DNA of 33,708 nucleotides, taken from Flavobacteriales bacterium (GTDB lineage: Bacteria; Bacteroidota; Bacteroidia; Flavobacteriales; Flavobacteriaceae). Location: contig JALVVJ010000121.1 of the NCBI GenBank assembly GCA_027023475.1, forward strand, positions 1-33,708. Direction: 5' to 3'. The notes under the pieces were generated by a model. That model made no database searches. It was not told where the DNA came from and was given only the letters and a program-made list of their open reading frames with translations. Within the stretch, counting starts at the first letter, position 1, and every line of letters begins with the position of its first letter. This document shows, piece by piece, positions 7,302-14,921 of this stretch. Made by a program: the position numbers and the translations under genes.

Positions 7302-8366
7302 ATGATCCATCCCGTTCAATTTATCCGTAGCGCCTCCGATGCACTTCAAACATTGCTCTATACACATTGGAAAAAATATTCGCAAGTGGTGGTGATGACC
7401 GATAAAAATACATCGGAACATTGCTTATCGCATTTTAGAAATACATTTGTAAACCGCGATTTTATTCATATTCCGTTACCTGAATTAACGGAAGAAAACA
7501 AAAAATTGCGAAGCATTGAAAACATTGTAGCAAAGCTGATGTATACGCAAGTCGATAGAAATGCGGCCATAGTTGCACTTGGCGGAGGTGTAGTTACCGA
7601 TACCGTAGGGTTCGCCGCTTCGGTTTACAAACGTGGAATACATTTGTATTTAATTCCAACTACACTTTTGGGTATGGTAGATGCCGCATTGGGAGGAAAA
7701 ACCGGGGTTAATTTTAACGGCATAAAAAATCAGGTGGGTAGTTTTTATTTTCCCCGTGAGGTCATCATTGACCCCGGTTATTTGGCCACCCTCCCCCGCC
7801 GGGAATGGGAATCGGGATTTGCCGAAATGATTAAACACGGTCTTATTGCCGATTATGCCTATTTTGAACAATTGATCAACCGGCTGGCAGCCGGAAAAAT
7901 GACCGACAAACTAATGGAACACATTATTCGTTCGGTGGAAATCAAAATGCGCATAATTCAAACTGATTTTCGCGAAGCCGGAAAACGTAAAATTTTGAAT
8001 TTCGGTCATACCGTCGGGCACGCACTTGAAACTTGTGCATTACAAAGTGGCACCCCATTATCTCACGGCTATGCGGTGGCCTTGGGGATGGCGGTGGAAA
8101 CGGCCCTGTCGGTTGAATTTGCCGGATTGGAAAAAGCTACTTCGCGTAAAATTATCCGCCGCCTGTTGGAAGTTTATCCCGTTCCCGAAGGTATGGATAC
8201 GGCTATGACGGACTGCATTATGGAAGCCATGAAACATGATAAAAAAAACTCAGGAGGTGAGCCGTCCTTAGTTTTGCTGCAAGCGCCCGGAATGCCGGTT
8301 TGCAATAAAAAAATTCCCGAATCGGAGATTCGGGAAGCAATAAACCATACTTTGTTTTCCGTTTAG
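7302..8366 (+). CDS. aroB: 3-dehydroquinate synthase
   Basis: A 354-residue AroB that converts DAHP to 3-dehydroquinate in the shikimate pathway, using NAD and a divalent metal. Seen: the NAD-binding loop ALGGGVVTDTVGFAASVYKRG near residue 90, PTTLLGMVDAALGGKTGVN near 117, and metal-ligand regions with Glu in ESGFAEMIKHG, His in NFGHTVGHALE and His in SHGYAVALGM. The frame is open far upstream, but that part lies antisense to proline dehydrogenase. The first sensible start is ATG 7302; the ATG at 7294 runs straight into a stop. A weak -7-like box CATCTTTG lies at 7277-7284. The 3' end carries, within codons, a perfect hairpin that would serve as terminator for the opposing lrp gene. The last 4 bp overlap lrp tail to tail. 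Confidence 0.95.
   Translation: MIHPVQFIRSASDALQTLLYTHWKKYSQVVVMTDKNTSEHCLSHFRNTFVNRDFIHIPLPELTEENKKLRSIENIVAKLMYTQVDRNAAIVALGGGVVTDTVGFAASVYKRGIHLYLIPTTLLGMVDAALGGKTGVNFNGIKNQVGSFYFPREVIIDPGYLATLPRREWESGFAEMIKHGLIADYAYFEQLINRLAAGKMTDKLMEHIIRSVEIKMRIIQTDFREAGKRKILNFGHTVGHALETCALQSGTPLSHGYAVALGMAVETALSVEFAGLEKATSRKIIRRLLEVYPVPEGMDTAMTDCIMEAMKHDKKNSGGEPSLVLLQAPGMPVCNKKIPESEIREAINHTLFSV
8307..8336 (-). terminator. Intrinsic terminator of the lrp-type gene, embedded in aroB codons
   Basis: Arms TTCCCGAATC (8314-8323) and GATTCGGGAA (8327-8336) are perfect reverse complements around GGA. On the minus strand the hairpin is followed by seven T (A-run 8307-8313 on plus). It begins 27 bp past the lrp stop and lies inside aroB, where it encodes part of KKIPESEIREAIN. 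Confidence 0.85.
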
Positions 8367-8845
8367 ATTTCGTTCTTGAAAATGTGATGTATCAGGCGTT
8401 TTTTGTCGTTGATACTTTCTTCGAGCGAAATCATGGTTTCGGTGCGCACGATGCCTTCGATATCATCGATTTGGAAAATAACATCCTTGGCGTGCTGCGT
8501 GTCGCGCGCACGGACTTTACAAAAGATGTTATACTTTCCGGTAGTGATGTGCGCCACGGTAATATAAGGGATTTCCTTCATACGTTCCAAGACGAAACGC
8601 GTTTTGGACGTTTTGTCCAAATAAACGCCGATGTACGCGATGAACGAATACCCCAATTTGTCGTAATCGATGGCCAAGGAGGCACCTTTGATAATGCCCG
8701 CTTGCTCCATTTTTCTGACGCGCACGTGAACGGTCCCGGCCGAAACATCCAATTTCTTGGCAATTTCGGTAAAGGGAGTCCGTGCGTTTTCAATAAGCAT
8801 ATCCAGGATTTGCTTGTCGATATGATCCAAATGAATCTGAGCCAT
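8363..8845 (-). CDS. Lrp/AsnC-family transcriptional regulator
   Basis: A 160-residue protein with the standard two-domain layout. An N-terminal winged helix-turn-helix covers about residues 5-55 (HIDKQILDMLIENARTPFTEIAKKLDVSAGTVHVRVRKMEQAGII). A C-terminal RAM effector-binding and oligomerisation domain follows (FIAYIGVYLD, TTGKYNIFCKVRA). These proteins sense amino acids or other small molecules and control metabolic genes; the ligand here is unknown. The start is ATG 8845, since an upstream in-frame TTG is less likely. A near-ideal Bacteroidota promoter lies just upstream and a strong terminator just downstream, so it is a single-gene unit. Neighbouring proline dehydrogenase, aroB and glnN are plausible but untested targets. 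Confidence 0.92.
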   Translation of the reverse strand: MAQIHLDHIDKQILDMLIENARTPFTEIAKKLDVSAGTVHVRVRKMEQAGIIKGASLAIDYDKLGYSFIAYIGVYLDKTSKTRFVLERMKEIPYITVAHITTGKYNIFCKVRARDTQHAKDVIFQIDDIEGIVRTETMISLEESINDKKRLIHHIFKNEI

Positions 8846-8876
8846 AGGTCGCAATTGTTTTAAAGTTATTTGGATG

Positions 8877-8908
8877 CAAATATAAAAATTTATTAAAATA
8901 CAACCAAA
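8877..8908 (-). promoter_or_regulatory. Bacteroidota-type promoter of the lrp-type gene
   Basis: On the minus strand, TTTG (8905-8908) and TATATTTG (8877-8884) are separated by 20 bp. They match the -33 TTTG and -7 TAnnTTTG consensus exactly. The ATG at 8845 follows about 25-30 bp after the expected transcription start. Confidence 0.75.
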
Positions 8909-9216
8909 TCAGTTGTGCGGGATTTGCGGAGTTTTGTTACTCTTTTATTTATATTCCACATAATTAACGACTCGTATTCCAAATTATTATCCTAAAACCT
9001 TTTAAGAAATTGCCGTCTATTTTTTGAAATTACAATTGTTTGACCATTCTTTCCGGTTGTATTCCAGATGATCCGTCGCGTCACGATGTATAAAAATATT
9101 TTATTGCAATGTCGTAACCTGCTTATTATATGTCATTTATATTAATTGTTTGAAGTACTGCTTTATGTGTGTTTTGTGAACTTATTTTAAGCATAAATCA
9201 GATTGAAATTTTTATG
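8909..9216. other. AT-rich intergenic stretch
   Basis: No gene, strong hairpin or repeat is visible here. It separates the divergent lrp-type and XRE-type genes and presumably carries their upstream control sequence. Confidence 0.5.
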
Positions 9217-9224
9217 TAATTTTG
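9217..9224 (+). promoter_or_regulatory. -7 box (TAATTTTG) of the XRE-type gene
   Basis: TAATTTTG is an exact TAnnTTTG match 17 bp before the ATG at 9242. No TTTG lies at the usual -33 distance. Confidence 0.5.
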
Positions 9225-9241
9225 TTTTACAAATGTAGATT

Positions 9242-9730
9242 ATGGATGATTTTGCTCAACGTTTATCATTTTTGATGCATCATTACGATTTGGATGCGGC
9301 GGCATTGGCCGAACGTTTACAAATCCAAAAAAGTGCCGTATCGCACTTGCTTTCGGGGCGCAACAAGCCCCGTTTCGATATTTTGTCAAGATTTGCCCTT
9401 AGTTTTCCCGATTTGAACCTGCGTTGGCTACTCACGGGCGACGGAGAGCCCTTCACCCCCACTCCATCCGAATCCGGAAAAAATGAATCGGATTTATTTT
9501 CCGCCGCCGGAATACCTTTGACACCATCCGAACCGGTAAATAATACGAAATTAGTGAATAAAGGCCCAACTGAAAAACCGGCCGATAAAGAGTCTGCTAC
9601 CGGAAATACAGTAGTAAATTCATTCGAAAACAAACCGGAGATTGCTCCCGAGGATGCGGGAAACATTACCGAACTTATTAAAATCTATTCCGACGGCACA
9701 TTTGAAGTTCTACACCGACGAAAATCCTAA
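9242..9730 (+). CDS. Small XRE-type helix-turn-helix protein
   Basis: A 162-residue protein. Residues 1-65 form a Cro/C1 (XRE) helix-turn-helix domain: FAQRLSFLMHHYDLDAAALAERLQIQKSAVSHLLSGRNKP, followed by the family's usual PDLNLRWLLTGDGEPF. The rest is low-complexity and polar (Ser, Pro, Glu, Asn, Lys), likely a disordered tail, ending in a short conserved-looking segment ITELIKIYSDGTFEVLHRR. Such chromosomal regulators are common in Bacteroidota; targets are unknown. The start ATG 9242 follows an exact -7 box. No phage or toxin genes adjoin it. The end faces yjbQ tail to tail with 17 bp between. Confidence 0.85.
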   Translation: MDDFAQRLSFLMHHYDLDAAALAERLQIQKSAVSHLLSGRNKPRFDILSRFALSFPDLNLRWLLTGDGEPFTPTPSESGKNESDLFSAAGIPLTPSEPVNNTKLVNKGPTEKPADKESATGNTVVNSFENKPEIAPEDAGNITELIKIYSDGTFEVLHRRKS

Positions 9731-9747
9731 GTCCGTCAATCTGGCGT

Positions 9748-10167
9748 TCAGGTTCCCATATAGGTGAGCACCAAACGCCGATCGCCGCCCCGGTTGCGGA
9801 ATTCGCATAAATAAATTCCTTGCCAAGTGCCCAGGTTCAATTGCCCGCCGGTTACGGGAATGCTTACACTATGACCTGTTAGTTGGGTTTTAATATGCGC
9901 CGGCATATCGTCGGGCCCTTCCAGTGTGTGGGTAAACCAGGGCTCGTTTTCGGGAGCGATGCGGTCGAAATAGGCCTCCAAATCCCGCCTTACCGACGGG
10001 TCGTAATTCTCATTAATTGTTATCCCGGCCGATGTGTGCTTCAAAAAAATATGAAGCACACCGGTATCCAGCTCCCAGTCTTCCAAAGCCGCCTCCACGG
10101 CATCGGTTATCAGGTGAAACCCGCGAGGAACGGCCGGTAATCGAATTTCTCGTTGCAAAACACGCAT
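9748..10167 (-). CDS. YjbQ/UPF0047 family protein
   Basis: A 139-residue protein matching the YjbQ (UPF0047) family over its whole length: HIFLKHTSAGITINENYDP near residue 43, FTHTLEGPDDMPAHIKTQLTG near 78, and LNLGTWQGIYLCEFRNRGGDR near 110. Members are small trimeric proteins; E. coli YjbQ has been linked to weak thiamine-phosphate synthase activity, but the true role is unclear. The conserved His and Glu residues sit in the first and last of these motifs. It starts 5 bp after the ppk1 stop, so the two are almost certainly co-transcribed. Confidence 0.9.
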   Translation of the reverse strand: MRVLQREIRLPAVPRGFHLITDAVEAALEDWELDTGVLHIFLKHTSAGITINENYDPSVRRDLEAYFDRIAPENEPWFTHTLEGPDDMPAHIKTQLTGHSVSIPVTGGQLNLGTWQGIYLCEFRNRGGDRRLVLTYMGT

Positions 10168-10172
10168 CGGGA

Positions 10173-12233
10173 TTATTTTTTTTCCAATTGGTTCTTGTAA
10201 TAGGCATAAATGGCAAACTGCGAACGAACGGGTTTGCCTTTGGTGCGCCGGTATTGGTTGTCCTGCGCGGCATTGAAAATACGCGCCTTTTGGTTATCGG
10301 CCCAAGATATTTCGAAAGTGTCGATAATTTCCCGCTTGGCTTGTGCATCATATACGGGCGTTACCACTTCAACACGCCGGTCAAGATTGCGCGGCATCCA
10401 GTCGGCCGAGCCCATAAATACCTTTTCTTTTCCCGGCGGGCCGAAAATAAATGCCCGCGGGTGTTCCAAATATTTATCCACTATGCTGATGGCTTCGATA
10501 TTTTCGCTCATTCCTTTTACGCCCGGAATCAAGCGGTTGATACCACGCACAATGAGGCGGACGGGCACGCCGGATTGCGATGCCTCGTAGAGTTTGTCAA
10601 TCATCCGCGTATCGGACAAACTGTTCATTTTCAGCCGGATGAGCGACGGCTTTCCTTGCTTGGCCAATTTAATTTGTTCGTTTACCAAACTATTAAAGCG
10701 CCGGCGCATATAATGCGGCGAAACCAGGATATGCTTGTATTTAGGGATGCGGTAGGGCCGGTCGAAAAAGTCGAACACACGGCTCACGTCGCGCAAAACC
10801 TCCTGATTGGCCGTAAACAAAGTGTAGTCGGTATAAATCTTGGCCGTTTTTTCATTGAAATTCCCCGTGCTGATAAAACCGTAGTGCCGGATATTGCCTT
10901 CTTCGTCCTCGCGATCGATGATGCAAATTTTGCTGTGCACTTTCATATCCGGAAAGCCGAAAACCAAATGAATGCCTTCTTGCTTGAACATTTCGGCATA
11001 TTGTATGTTGCGCGCTTCGTCGAAACGGGCCCGCAATTCGATTTGCACCGTTACGTTTTTTCCGTTTTTGGCCGCATTGATGAGCGAATTGGCGATTTGC
11101 GAATTTTTGGCCAAGCGGTAAATGGTGATTTTGATGTTTTTGACCCGCGGGTCCAAGGCCGCTTCGCGCAAAAATTTAATCACATATTTATAATTATGAT
11201 ACGGAGCATACAGCAACCGGTCTTTTTCCTGGATTTGCTTCAAAATACTGCCGCGTAGCGAAAAATCACGGATGGGCAACGGATCCAGTTGTTCATACAA
11301 AAGTTCGCGCTTGCCCAAATCGGGAAAGTCCATAAAATCGCGATGATTGTGAATACGCCCGCCGGGAATCAAACTGTCGTATTCATCGATGCCCATTTTG
11401 CGCATCAGAAAGGCCAAGGTGTCGTCGGCAATGTCGCGGTCGTAAATCAAGCGCACGGGCTCACCTTTTTGACGTTGACGCAGGTAGAATTCCACTTTTT
11501 CCAAAATGCTTTTGGTGTTGTCGGTGTCTTCGTCGAACTGTGCATCACGCGAAATTTTGATAATGTGTGCTTCGATGTTTTCGTATTCGAACAGGTTGAA
11601 AATCTCGTCCAGGTTATAGCGAATAACATCTTCGAGGAGCATAATATAATGCCGGTCGCCCCGGCCGGGCAGCACCACAAAACGCCCCAAATCGTCCGAA
11701 GGAATTTCCACCAATCCGTAAATATTTTCCCCCTCGGGCCGGTGCATTTTTACGGCCAAATACACGGACGAATCCTTGATAATGGGAAATTCGGGCAAAT
11801 CGTTTAAAATGACCGTAAAAAGCCGTGGGCTTACTTTTTCCAGAAAATAATTGTGCACAAAATCGCCTTGCGCGGCCGTCAATTCCTTTTCGTTGATAAT
11901 AAAAATGCCGTGGTCGCGCAGTTTTTCAATGATTTTACGCCGCACACGCCGCATTTTTTCCTGCTGGGCAATGGCAATCTCGGTGATTTGTTTGAGCAAG
12001 CGTTTGGCTTCACGAATTTCGTGCCGCGATTTGCCCGGAATTTTACCCTGGCTGATGCGTTGAATTTTGGCATAACGCACCTTGAAAAATTCGTCCATAT
12101 TGTTGGAAAAAATTCCCACAAAACGCAGCCGTTCCAGTAGCGGAACCTTGGTGTCGGATGCTTCTTGGAGCACCCGTTCGTTGAAGGAAAGCCAACTGAT
12201 TTCGCGGTTGATATATTTTTGTTTACGTTCCAT
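10173..12233 (-). CDS. ppk1: Polyphosphate kinase 1
   Basis: A 686-residue PPK1, which reversibly makes inorganic polyphosphate from ATP. Domains in order: N-terminal helical domain (YINREISWLSFNERVLQEA from residue 7, FSNNMDEFFKVR near 42), head domain, and two phospholipase-D-like catalytic domains. The expected autophosphorylated His is in DMKVHSKICIID (about residue 433), followed by ISTGNFNEKTAKIYTDY. The second catalytic His is in KYLEHPRAF (about 591), and NLDRRVEVVTPV follows. The length matches the family. The start is ATG 12233, 16 bp after an exact -7 box. The yjbQ gene follows 5 bp downstream. The gene shares a divergent 139-bp upstream region with prfC. Confidence 0.96.
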   Translation of the reverse strand: MERKQKYINREISWLSFNERVLQEASDTKVPLLERLRFVGIFSNNMDEFFKVRYAKIQRISQGKIPGKSRHEIREAKRLLKQITEIAIAQQEKMRRVRRKIIEKLRDHGIFIINEKELTAAQGDFVHNYFLEKVSPRLFTVILNDLPEFPIIKDSSVYLAVKMHRPEGENIYGLVEIPSDDLGRFVVLPGRGDRHYIMLLEDVIRYNLDEIFNLFEYENIEAHIIKISRDAQFDEDTDNTKSILEKVEFYLRQRQKGEPVRLIYDRDIADDTLAFLMRKMGIDEYDSLIPGGRIHNHRDFMDFPDLGKRELLYEQLDPLPIRDFSLRGSILKQIQEKDRLLYAPYHNYKYVIKFLREAALDPRVKNIKITIYRLAKNSQIANSLINAAKNGKNVTVQIELRARFDEARNIQYAEMFKQEGIHLVFGFPDMKVHSKICIIDREDEEGNIRHYGFISTGNFNEKTAKIYTDYTLFTANQEVLRDVSRVFDFFDRPYRIPKYKHILVSPHYMRRRFNSLVNEQIKLAKQGKPSLIRLKMNSLSDTRMIDKLYEASQSGVPVRLIVRGINRLIPGVKGMSENIEAISIVDKYLEHPRAFIFGPPGKEKVFMGSADWMPRNLDRRVEVVTPVYDAQAKREIIDTFEISWADNQKARIFNAAQDNQYRRTKGKPVRSQFAIYAYYKNQLEKK

Positions 12234-12249
12234 AGTTGTTGATTCGGTT

Positions 12250-12257
12250 CAAAATTA
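12250..12257 (-). promoter_or_regulatory. -7 box (TAATTTTG) of ppk1-yjbQ
   Basis: TAATTTTG on the minus strand is an exact TAnnTTTG match 16 bp before the ppk1 ATG. No TTTG is found at the usual -33 spacing. Confidence 0.5.
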
Positions 12258-12335
12258 AGCATTTCCCTTCAAATTTTATTGAAAATCATTGCCAAGTAAG
12301 GGTTCCGGGATAAAGCCGTTCTCGTTCAAAAGCCC

Positions 12336-12343
12336 TATTTTTG
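12336..12343 (+). promoter_or_regulatory. -7 box (TATTTTTG) of prfC
   Basis: TATTTTTG is an exact TAnnTTTG match 29 bp before the prfC ATG, in the divergent region with ppk1. The -33 element is not recognisable. Confidence 0.5.
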
Positions 12344-12372
12344 CCCTTCGATAAATCTTAGCCCGTTCACCT

Positions 12373-13965
12373 ATGTCCGACCTGGAAAAAGAAATACAAA
12401 AACGCCGCACCTTCGGCATTATTTCCCACCCCGATGCCGGAAAAACCACGCTGACCGAAAAGCTCTTGCTCTTTGGTGGCGCCATTCAAGAAGCCGGCGC
12501 CGTTAAATCCAACAAAATCAAACGGAGCGCCACCTCCGATTTTATGGAAATCGAACGTCAGCGCGGCATTTCCGTGGCCACATCCGTGCTTTCGTTCAAC
12601 TACAAAGGCCGTAAAATCAACATCCTGGACACCCCCGGGCACAAGGATTTTGCCGAAGACACCTACCGCACCCTCACCGCCGTGGACAGCACCATTGTGG
12701 TGATCGATGTGGCCAAAGGGGTGGAAGAACAAACCGAAAAACTGGTCAAGGTGTGCCGCATGCGCGACATCCCCATGATGATTTTCATCAACAAACTCGA
12801 CCGCGAAGGCAAGGACGCCTTCGACCTGATGGACGAAATCGAACAAAAATTGCACCTTAAACCCGTTCCGCTCAGCTTTCCCATTGGCATGGGACAGGAT
12901 TTTATGGGCGTTTACAATATTCTGGAACAAAAAATCATCCTTTTCGAAAGCGAAAACAAGCAGAAAGTCGGCCAAAAGCACGAATTCACCGACCTGGACG
13001 ACCCCGACCTGCAAGCCATCCTGGGTTCGGATGCCATTGATGAATTGAAAGAAAACCTGGAAATGGTGCGTGAAATTTACCCCGCTTTCGACCGTGAAAA
13101 ATACTTGCAAGGCGAAATCCAACCCGTGTTTTTCGGTTCGGCCCTCAACAATTTCGGCGTGCAAGACCTGCTGGATTGTTTTGTGGACATCGCTCCCCCG
13201 CCCCAACCCAAAAAAGCCGACAAACGCATCATTTATCCCAACGAGCCGCAATTCACCGGTTTTGTGTTTAAGATTCACGCCAACATGGACCCCAAACACC
13301 GCGACCGCTTGGCTTTCGTAAAAATCGTTTCGGGCGTTTTCGAACGCAACAAGGCCTACTACCACGTCCGGCTCGATAAAAAATTGAAATTTGCGGCGCC
13401 CAACATGTTTTTCGCCCAACGCAAGCAAGTGGTGGACAAGGCCTATCCGGGCGATATTGTGGGCTTGCACGACACCGGAAATTTTAAAATCGGCGACACG
13501 CTCACCGAAGGTGAGAAATTGATGTTCCGCGGCATTCCTCGCTTTTCGCCCGAACATTTCCGCTACATCAACAACGAAGACCCCATGAAGGCCAAGCAAC
13601 TCAACAAAGGCATCGACCAACTGATGGACGAAGGCGTGGCCCAATTGTTTACGCTCAACGTGAACGGCCGCAAGGTCATCGGCACGGCCGGTGCCCTTCA
13701 ATACGACGTGATTCAATACCGGCTGGAACATGAATACGGCGCCAAGTGTTCCTACGAACCCCTAAATGTCTACAAAGCTTTTTGGATCAAAACCGACGAC
13801 CCCGAAAGCGACGAATACAAGGAATTCCTCCGCATCAAACAACGCTACCTGGCCAAGGACAAGGACGGCCTGCCCGTCTTCCTCGCCGACTCGCCCTTTG
13901 CCGTGGAAATGGTCAAAAACGACTTCCCTTCGGTCAAGCTGATGGAGATTTCGGAGTTTGAGTGA
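12373..13965 (+). CDS. prfC: Peptide chain release factor 3
   Basis: A 530-residue translational GTPase that recycles RF1/RF2 from the ribosome after termination. G-motifs: the P-loop SHPDAGKT at residues 18-25, the switch I region with RGISVATSV near 60, DTPGHKDF at 86-93, and NKLD near 140. Domains II and III follow (for example GFVFKIHANMDPKHRDRLAF near 300 and the C-terminal SPFAVEMVKNDFPSVKLMEI). The length is as expected for RF3 and distinguishes it from EF-G. The start is ATG 12373. It is a single-gene unit, convergent with the 14330 gene across repeat copy D. Confidence 0.96.
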   Translation: MSDLEKEIQKRRTFGIISHPDAGKTTLTEKLLLFGGAIQEAGAVKSNKIKRSATSDFMEIERQRGISVATSVLSFNYKGRKINILDTPGHKDFAEDTYRTLTAVDSTIVVIDVAKGVEEQTEKLVKVCRMRDIPMMIFINKLDREGKDAFDLMDEIEQKLHLKPVPLSFPIGMGQDFMGVYNILEQKIILFESENKQKVGQKHEFTDLDDPDLQAILGSDAIDELKENLEMVREIYPAFDREKYLQGEIQPVFFGSALNNFGVQDLLDCFVDIAPPPQPKKADKRIIYPNEPQFTGFVFKIHANMDPKHRDRLAFVKIVSGVFERNKAYYHVRLDKKLKFAAPNMFFAQRKQVVDKAYPGDIVGLHDTGNFKIGDTLTEGEKLMFRGIPRFSPEHFRYINNEDPMKAKQLNKGIDQLMDEGVAQLFTLNVNGRKVIGTAGALQYDVIQYRLEHEYGAKCSYEPLNVYKAFWIKTDDPESDEYKEFLRIKQRYLAKDKDGLPVFLADSPFAVEMVKNDFPSVKLMEISEFE

Positions 13966-14113
13966 GCTTTGCAATTATTCATCTTTCTTAGATTAAAAAA
14001 TCCGTTATTATACTTTTCTACAATAAAACTGCGGTAAATAAGAAAACCGTGAATAATTGTTTTACCAAATGCCTGCAAGCGGAGTAATGCGTCCACCGAT
14101 AAAATCCAATAAA

Positions 14114-14276
14114 TTTTTTGGGCGCCATTTGGCGTGCTCCGCTTAAATCTTGCTTGCATCCGGCGGTTTTTGTATAGCGGCGTGCGTATGCCTCCTCGTC
14201 GGAGCTCGGAGACTCCGCCGCCGCACAAAAACTTTCGCCGGCTGCTGCACAAGGATACCGCTGCGCCCGCCGGCGC
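14114..14276 (-). repeat. Dispersed structured repeat, copy D (one-domain form)
   Basis: Read on the minus strand: GCGCC (14276-14272), the box GCGCAGCGG, arm ATCCTTG (14256-14250), partner CAAGAT (14152-14147) with one bulged C, then TTTAAGCGGA, and GGCGCCC (14126-14120) followed by an A-run. The stem continues inward with TGC:GCA and CCGG:CCGG. The second domain seen in copies A-C is missing. It lies just past the terminator of the 14330 gene. Confidence 0.65.
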
Positions 14277-14280
14277 AAAT

Positions 14281-14307
14281 AAAAAAGGAGACCTAAAACG
14301 GCCTCCT
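14281..14307 (-). terminator. Intrinsic terminator of the small secreted-protein gene
   Basis: On the minus strand, AGGAG pairs with CTCCT (plus 14286-14307) with further GC pairs inside. The hairpin is followed by six T (plus 14281-14286). It lies 23 bp past the stop of the 14330 gene. Confidence 0.75.
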
Positions 14308-14329
14308 ATAATTCAAAATCTTCGTTTTA

Positions 14330-14695
14330 TCATTCTTTTCGTTTCAACATAAATACCCGTCTAACTTTTCCGCTTATGACTTCCGAATATCCATCAACAT
14401 ATTCCCACCCGTGTTCGTATAAATAATTTAACGCATCCATGGGTGAATTAAATTTAATTACATTGCCATCAGCATCAGTAATCATATAGCCCTTTAATGC
14501 TTTGGTCTTTTGCCCGTAATCCACATAAACTTGATATTTGGATTTCAATCCCATAATTGACGTGTTTACGGCGGTCAGTTGCATATATACTGCGCCCGTT
14601 TTGTTTATGTCAACACCATTAACATAAACCTGGGAAAACACATTATTCCCCAAGAACATCATCAAACCGATGACAAAAAGTTTTTTTAGTTTCAT
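14330..14695 (-). CDS. Small secreted protein of unknown function
   Basis: A 121-residue protein with a type I signal peptide: MKLKK, a hydrophobic core, and a likely cut after residue 21 in NVFS-QV, a common pattern in Bacteroidota. The mature part (about 100 residues) has beta-prone segments: VYVNGVDINKTGAVYMQL, KYQVYVDYG, then ALNYLYEHGWEYVDGYSEV near the C-terminus, and ends basic (MLKRKE). I recognise no named family, although short exported proteins with an NYLxxxGWE motif are familiar from Bacteroidota. The start is ATG 14695; the open frame upstream is the leader. It has its own consensus promoter and terminator, so it is a single-gene unit. Confidence 0.75.
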   Translation of the reverse strand: MKLKKLFVIGLMMFLGNNVFSQVYVNGVDINKTGAVYMQLTAVNTSIMGLKSKYQVYVDYGQKTKALKGYMITDADGNVIKFNSPMDALNYLYEHGWEYVDGYSEVISGKVRRVFMLKRKE

Positions 14696-14773
14696 GGCAA
14701 TAATTTTTTTTGGATTTGCGCCTACTTCCGCTTGTTTATAGTCGGCTTTTCGGCCTATTCCCGACTTGTAGGG

Positions 14774-14806
14774 CAAAAATACTCAGACCGAAAGGTTCAA
14801 ATCAAA
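14774..14806 (-). promoter_or_regulatory. Bacteroidota-type promoter of the small secreted-protein gene
   Basis: On the minus strand TTTG (14803-14806) and TATTTTTG (14774-14781) are 21 bp apart, both exact to consensus. This implies a leader of about 70 bases before ATG 14695, in which AGTCGG and CCGACT can pair. Confidence 0.7.
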
Positions 14807-14873
14807 CCTTTATGAAAAATATCTTGTTTCTAGTGATGACTGGTTTTATTTACTTGAAAATAATTTTTTCAAT

Positions 14874-14904
14874 AAAAAAACGCCCCCTACGGGGGCGCTT
14901 TTTT
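14874..14904. terminator. Bidirectional intrinsic terminator downstream of trxB
   Basis: The stem CGCCCCC (14881-14887) and GGGGGCG (14891-14897) closes on a 3-base TAC loop. It has seven A before it and six T after it on the plus strand. It therefore terminates both ways, and it ends trxB on the minus strand. Confidence 0.85.
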
Positions 14905-14921
14905 GGTATGACGAAAACAAT

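Larger units (their letters stand above)
13966..14329. other. Intergenic stretch between convergent genes
   Basis: No credible gene is present. 13966-14113 is AT-rich with no visible signal. The remainder is repeat copy D and the terminator of the 14330 gene. Open frames across the GC-rich part give only Arg/Ala/Pro-rich translations. Confidence 0.7.

Noticed and set aside
10017-11258. A 413-codon open frame antisense to ppk1
   Set aside because: It is a shadow of the conserved ppk1 coding sequence, with a low-quality translation.
12367-13731. A 454-codon open frame antisense to prfC
   Set aside because: It mirrors the GC-biased third positions of prfC, and its His/Phe/Val-rich translation resembles no protein.
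14791-14811. tRNA-like T-loop (GGTTCAAATC)
   Set aside because: It is a 7-bp hairpin AAAGGTT/AACCTTT overlapping a promoter, with no acceptor, D or anticodon arms.
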